From contig NZ_FUZV01000001.1 in assembly GCF_900167565.1 (NCBI RefSeq), forward strand, positions 62,001 to 126,000: a DNA stretch of 64,000 nt, in the 5' to 3' direction. The notes under the pieces were generated by a model. It saw only the letters and a program-made list of their open reading frames with translations, had not been told where the DNA came from and ran no database searches. Shown piece by piece: positions 59,949 through 64,000 of this stretch. The position numbers and the translations under genes were made by a program. Each line of letters begins with the position of its first letter. Positions within the stretch are counted from its first letter, which is position 1. The DNA comes from Pseudoxanthomonas indica (GTDB taxonomy: Bacteria; Pseudomonadota; Gammaproteobacteria; Xanthomonadales; Xanthomonadaceae).

Positions 59949-60857
59949 ATGAATCAGCCTCGCTTCCAGGTCGAACCCGTCGACTACGCCAACGCGCTGC
60001 AGGACTTGCGGCAGGTGCGCGAGACGGTGTTCGTGCAGGAACAGCAGGTGCCGGTGGAACTGGAGTGGGACGCTCTGGACCCGTTGTGCCATCACGTGCT
60101 GGCCCGCGACGCCCAGGGCCAGCCCATTGGCACTGGCCGACTCACGCCCGAGCACAAGATCGGCCGCATGGCCGTGCTGAGCGCATGGCGCGGCCAGGGC
60201 GTGGGCGATGCGCTGCTGGCAGCGCTGGTGGAACAAGCCAGGCAGCGCCATTGGCCTGAGGTCAGCCTCAATGCCCAGGTCAGCGCCGAATCCTTCTACG
60301 CACGGCACGGCTTTGTCGCGCACGGGCCGCGGTTCCAGGAAGCCGGCATCGAGCACCAGGCCATGCGTCGCCGGCTCGGTTCGCCGACCGCCATTGACGA
60401 CGTGCATGCCGCACGTGGACTGCTGACGGCGCTCATCAGCCAGGCCAGGCGCCAGTTGGTGATCTATTCGCGGGATCTGGACCCCGGCTTGTTCGACCAG
60501 CCGATCGTGCTGGATGCGCTGCGTCGGCTGGCCACCCGCGCCGAACCGGTTGAAATCCGCGTCCTGTTGCAGGATGCCGGCACACCGCAGCGTCTGCTGG
60601 CGCCGCTGCTGCCCTTGGCGCAGCGACTGCCCAGCACGTTCCTGTTCCGCGAAATCGACGACCCGGTGGATCGCAACTATCCGTCGGCGTACGTGGCCAA
60701 CGATGCCGGCGGTTATTACTTCCGGCCGCTGGGCAACCGTTTCGATGGCGAGGCCGAGCTGGACGGTGCCGGTCGTGCACGCCAGCTGCGCGAGGAGTTT
60801 GCTCGCATATGGGAGCGCTCACGCGCCTGCACCGAATATCGGGCGTTGGGAATCTAG
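59949..60857 (+). CDS. GNAT acetyltransferase fused to a degenerate PLD-like domain
   Basis: 302 residues in two domains. Residues 1-145 are a GNAT domain of ElaA type (LRQVRETVFVQEQQVPVELEWD; acetyl-CoA loop RMAVLSAWRGQGVGDALL; C-terminal SFYARHGFVAHG). Residues about 155-300 resemble a phospholipase-D-like half without the HKD motif (QARRQLVIYSRDLDPGLFDQPIVLDAL, EIRVLLQDAG, GYYFRPLGNRFDGEAEL), the type annotated in databases as DUF7931. Substrate unknown. It is probably co-transcribed with roxA. Confidence 0.85.
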   Translation: MNQPRFQVEPVDYANALQDLRQVRETVFVQEQQVPVELEWDALDPLCHHVLARDAQGQPIGTGRLTPEHKIGRMAVLSAWRGQGVGDALLAALVEQARQRHWPEVSLNAQVSAESFYARHGFVAHGPRFQEAGIEHQAMRRRLGSPTAIDDVHAARGLLTALISQARRQLVIYSRDLDPGLFDQPIVLDALRRLATRAEPVEIRVLLQDAGTPQRLLAPLLPLAQRLPSTFLFREIDDPVDRNYPSAYVANDAGGYYFRPLGNRFDGEAELDGAGRARQLREEFARIWERSRACTEYRALGI

Positions 60858-61014
60858 GCCACGTTGCCAGAGACGATACGCAAGCTGTCGTTCCGCTGAC
60901 ACAGGCCTGTCATGGCCCTGTCGAACAGGCCCGAAAAGGTGCGATTCGCGGCCAAGACCGCGAATCCCTTCGTCTTTAGTCCAATCCCTTTATGCCCGCT
61001 CCCCGTCATACGGG

Positions 61015-61020
61015 TATAAT
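61015..61020 (+). promoter_or_regulatory. Consensus -10 box upstream of sucA
   Basis: TATAAT, a perfect -10, 108 bp before the sucA start in the 270-bp gap after the GNAT gene. No good -35 is found at 17 bp (ATGCCC), so an activator may be involved. The same gap holds a bulged hairpin (GGCC(C)TGT/ACAGGCC, about 60916-60933) that could end the GNAT transcript. Confidence 0.45.
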
Positions 61021-61127
61021 TTTGTGGTTGTGTCCGGCCTCTCCGGACCCACATCGAATCCGCCGGACCGGGATTTCATGCCCTGGTCCACCAAACTTCC
61101 CCACAGAAGCAACACGCCATCGCCATC

Positions 61128-63962
61128 GTGGACAATCTCCTGAAGCAGTTTGCGCAATCCTCGCAGCTCAACGGAGGCAACGCCTCCTACGTCGAAGACC
61201 TGTACGAGCAATACCTGGTCGATCCGGACAGCGTGGGTCCGAAATGGAAAGCGTACTTCGACGGTTTCAAGGGCCGTGAATCGGGCGATGTGCCGCATTC
61301 GGTGGTCATCGATCAGATCGCCCAGGCCTCGCGCCAGGCGGCCAACAACGGCTATGCCGCGGCCCCGGCCGCTGGCGGCGACGAGCGCGAGCGCAATGTT
61401 GGCCGTCTGATCACCGCCTATCGCTCGCGCGGCCACCTGGGCGCCAATCTGGACCCGCTGGGCCTCACCCCGCCCATGGCCACCGCCGATCTGGGCCTGG
61501 ACTTCCACCAGTTGACCGACAAGGACCTGGACAGCGAGTTCAGCACCGGCAATCTGGCCGGCCAGCCGCGGATGAAGCTGCGTGACCTGCTGGCCCGCCT
61601 GAAGGCGACCTATGCCGGCGCGATCGGCGCCGAGTTCATGCATATCCCGGAAGTCGAGCAGCGCCAGTGGCTCTACCAGCGGCTGGAATCGGCCGCCGGC
61701 AACTACGGCCTGGACCCGGCCGCCAAGCAGCGCACGCTGGAGCGGCTGACCGCCGCCGAAGGCCTGGAGCGCTATCTGCACACCAAGTACGTCGGCCAGA
61801 AGCGCTTCTCGCTGGAAGGCGGCGACTCGCTGATTCCCCTGCTGGACACGGTCATCCGCCGCGCCGGCCAGGGCCAGGTCAAGGACATGGTGGTGGGCAT
61901 GGCCCACCGCGGCCGCCTGAACGTGCTGGTCAACACCCTGGGCAAGAGCCCGCGCAAGCTGTTCGACGAGTTCGAAGGCAAGTTCGAACACGACAACGAA
62001 CTGGCCCACGCCGGTGACGTGAAGTACCACATGGGCTTCTCGGCCGACATCGCCACCCCCGGTGGCCCGGTCCACCTGGCGCTGGCGTTCAATCCCTCGC
62101 ACCTGGAAATCGTCGACCCGGTCGTGGTCGGCAGCGTCCGTTCGCGCCAGGAACGCCGTGGCGATACCGAACGCCAGGCGGTCCTGCCGATCCTGATGCA
62201 TGGCGACGCCGCGTTCGCTGGCCAGGGCGTGGTGATGGAGCTGTTCCAGATGTCGCAGGCGCGCGGCTTTGCCGTCGGCGGCACCCTGCACATCGTCATC
62301 AACAACCAGATCGGCTTCACCACCAGCGCCCGCGATGACGCGCGCTCCACCCTGTACTGCACCGACGTGGCCAAGATGATCGGCGCGCCGGTGCTGCACG
62401 TGAATGGCGACGACCCGGAAGCCGTGGTGTTCTGCGCCAACCTGGCCTATGACTTCCGTCAGCAGTTCAAGAAGGACGTGGTCATCGACCTGGTCTGCTA
62501 CCGCCGCCACGGCCACAACGAGGCCGACGAGCCGGCGGCGACCCAGCCGCTGATGTACCAGACCATCCGCAAGCATCCGACCACGCGCGAGCTTTACGCG
62601 GCCAAGCTGGAAGCCGAGGGCGTGGTGCCGGCCGACGGCGGCAAGGCGCTGGTGGATCAGTACCGCGACAAGCTGGACTCCGGCGAATACACCACCGAGC
62701 TGGCCAAGCAGAAGGGTGACGAGCTGGCGATTGACTGGTCGAAGTACCTGACCGGCAAGCTGACCGACAAGGTCGACACCAAGGTCAAGCGCAAGTCGCT
62801 GGACGCGCTGGCCAAGATCATCACCACCATCCCGACCGGCGTGGCGCTGCATCCGCGCGTGGCCAAGATCTACGAAGACCGCGTCAAGATGGCGGCCGGC
62901 GAACTGCCGGGCGACTGGGGCTTTGCCGAAAACCTCGCCTACGCCACCCTGCTGGCCGAAGGCCATGGCCTGCGCCTGGTCGGCCAGGATGCCGGCCGCG
63001 GCACGTTCTTCCACCGTCACGCGATCCTGCATGACCAGAAGACCGACAGCTACTTCCTGCCGTTGCGCCAGCTGGTGGAATCGCCGGAACAGGCCACCGT
63101 CATCGACTCGCTGTTGAGCGAGGAAGCGGTGATGGCATTCGAGTACGGCTTCTCCACCACCGATCCCAACACCCTGTGCCTGTGGGAAGCGCAGTTCGGC
63201 GATTTCGCCAATGGCGCGCAGGTGGTGATCGATCAGTTCATCGCCGCCGGCGAAGCCAAGTGGGGTCGTATCAGCGGCCTGACCCTGCTGCTGCCGCATG
63301 GCTACGAAGGCCAGGGCCCGGAGCACAGCTCGGCCCGCCTGGAACGCTTCCTGCAGATGTGCGCGCTGGAAAACATGCTGGTCTGCGTGCCGACCACGCC
63401 GGCCCAGTGCTACCACATGCTGCGCCGGCAGATGCGCATGACCACCCGCAAGCCGCTGGTGGTGATGACGCCCAAGTCGCTGCTGCGCCACAAGCTGGCC
63501 GTGTCCAGCCTGGACGAACTGGCCAACGGCGAATTCCAGCACCTGATTGGCGACGCCTCGGCCGACCCGAAGAAGGTCAAGCGCGTCGTGCTCTGCTCGG
63601 GCAAGGTCTATTACGACCTGCTCGAAGACCAGCAGAAGCGCGGCCAGGACGACGTGGCCATCGTGCGCGTGGAGCAGTTGTATCCGTTCCCTCGCGAAGC
63701 GCTGGCCGCCGAGCTCAAGCGCTTCAACAAGGCCGCTGACGTGGTCTGGTGCCAGGAAGAGCCGCAGAACCAGGGTGCGTGGTACCAGATCCGCCACCAC
63801 CTCAACGCCTGCCTGGCCGAGAAGCAGAGCCTGCACTATGCCGGCCGTTCGCGTTCGCCCTCGCCGGCTGCCGGCCATTTTGCCGAGCACGTGGAAGAAC
63901 AGCTCAAGCTGGTCGCCGACGCGCTGGTCAATTCCTTCAACAACGACGTCGTCGCCGAATAA
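61128..63962 (+). CDS. sucA: 2-oxoglutarate dehydrogenase E1 component
   Basis: 944-residue thiamine-dependent decarboxylase of the TCA cycle, which loads succinyl on E2 (SucB). The N-terminal helix segment (NASYVEDLYEQYLVDPDSVGPKWKAYFDGF) binds partners. The catalytic core follows: GMAHRGRLNVLVNTLGK, the thiamine-diphosphate motif GDDPEAV ... YRRHGHNEADEP (about 425-470), the pyrimidine domain with FEYGFSTTDPNTLCLWEAQFGDFANGAQ, and a C-terminal regulatory domain ending QEEPQNQGAWYQIRHHLN. The start is GTG at 61128. sucB is expected just past the right edge. Confidence 0.97.
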   Translation: MDNLLKQFAQSSQLNGGNASYVEDLYEQYLVDPDSVGPKWKAYFDGFKGRESGDVPHSVVIDQIAQASRQAANNGYAAAPAAGGDERERNVGRLITAYRSRGHLGANLDPLGLTPPMATADLGLDFHQLTDKDLDSEFSTGNLAGQPRMKLRDLLARLKATYAGAIGAEFMHIPEVEQRQWLYQRLESAAGNYGLDPAAKQRTLERLTAAEGLERYLHTKYVGQKRFSLEGGDSLIPLLDTVIRRAGQGQVKDMVVGMAHRGRLNVLVNTLGKSPRKLFDEFEGKFEHDNELAHAGDVKYHMGFSADIATPGGPVHLALAFNPSHLEIVDPVVVGSVRSRQERRGDTERQAVLPILMHGDAAFAGQGVVMELFQMSQARGFAVGGTLHIVINNQIGFTTSARDDARSTLYCTDVAKMIGAPVLHVNGDDPEAVVFCANLAYDFRQQFKKDVVIDLVCYRRHGHNEADEPAATQPLMYQTIRKHPTTRELYAAKLEAEGVVPADGGKALVDQYRDKLDSGEYTTELAKQKGDELAIDWSKYLTGKLTDKVDTKVKRKSLDALAKIITTIPTGVALHPRVAKIYEDRVKMAAGELPGDWGFAENLAYATLLAEGHGLRLVGQDAGRGTFFHRHAILHDQKTDSYFLPLRQLVESPEQATVIDSLLSEEAVMAFEYGFSTTDPNTLCLWEAQFGDFANGAQVVIDQFIAAGEAKWGRISGLTLLLPHGYEGQGPEHSSARLERFLQMCALENMLVCVPTTPAQCYHMLRRQMRMTTRKPLVVMTPKSLLRHKLAVSSLDELANGEFQHLIGDASADPKKVKRVVLCSGKVYYDLLEDQQKRGQDDVAIVRVEQLYPFPREALAAELKRFNKAADVVWCQEEPQNQGAWYQIRHHLNACLAEKQSLHYAGRSRSPSPAAGHFAEHVEEQLKLVADALVNSFNNDVVAE

Positions 63963-64000
63963 TCGCGACGCTCGCCCCTCTTACCGCATACGAACCACAA

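Noticed and set aside
60990..63890. 966-codon minus-strand frame opposite sucA
   Set aside because: Antisense of a highly conserved gene; no motif of its own.

Overview
The window is a high-GC, densely packed chromosomal segment of a gammaproteobacterium. Gene content points to the Xanthomonadaceae/Lysobacteraceae (Xanthomonas, Pseudoxanthomonas, Lysobacter, Luteimonas and relatives): a brominated-pigment-type (xanthomonadin-like) aryl polyene operon, a CopL-CopA-CopB copper locus, methionine synthase split over two genes, an Ax21-like outer membrane protein and a FucP-type sugar permease with mannose catabolic genes. I cannot fix the genus by reading alone. No insertion sequence, prophage, CRISPR array or plasmid function was seen.

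Layout. (1) 1-11166, minus strand: a glycoprotein/N-glycan salvage locus. It holds a GH2 beta-mannosidase (cut by the left edge), an AGE-family mannose isomerase, a PfkB fructokinase, an MFS hexose permease, a LacI regulator, a secreted GH92 alpha-mannosidase, CutC, a Tat-exported glycosylasparaginase and a glucokinase. Together they can trim mannose from N-glycans, cut the GlcNAc-Asn link, import hexose and feed fructose-6-P or glucose-6-P to glycolysis. (2) 11316-17444, plus strand: copper resistance, copL-copA-copB, then a MerR regulator coupled to a CPC-type P1B ATPase. (3) 17523-34390, minus strand: one short periplasmic protein, then an about 16.4-kb tightly overlapping aryl polyene operon of 18 genes in the same order as the E. 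coli ape cluster (C, D, E, F, G, H...R), with an added MIO ammonia-lyase, an LPLAT acyltransferase and a flavin halogenase-like enzyme. It begins beside a tRNA-Ala/tRNA-Glu unit read the other way. (4) 34821-40073: DUF1249 protein, the divergent ppsR/ppsA pair, and an acyl-CoA dehydrogenase. (5) 40201-44974: ArsR-methyltransferase regulator and split metH. (6) 45196-51128: Ax21-like protein, MFS transporter, DUF2058 protein, slyX, ugd, FKBP isomerase, glutathione peroxidase. (7) 51262-55179: small membrane peptide, YtrA-type GntR regulator, ABC exporter pair, DUF4097 beta-helix protein, DUF2884 lipoprotein. (8) 55283-63962: fumC, purB, a VOC protein, the ribosomal oxygenase RoxA, a GNAT fusion and sucA.

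No system here is certain to be new. The parts most worth attention are the halogenase/ammonia-lyase variant of the aryl polyene operon, the GntR-ABC-DUF4097 envelope module with its own dyad operator and internal terminator, the ArsR-methyltransferase/split-MetH unit with a 30-bp dyad abutting the start codon, and CutC translationally coupled to a glycosylasparaginase inside a glycan-salvage locus. Many starts in this window are GTG or TTG; these were chosen from ribosome-binding sites and family lengths and are marked where uncertain.
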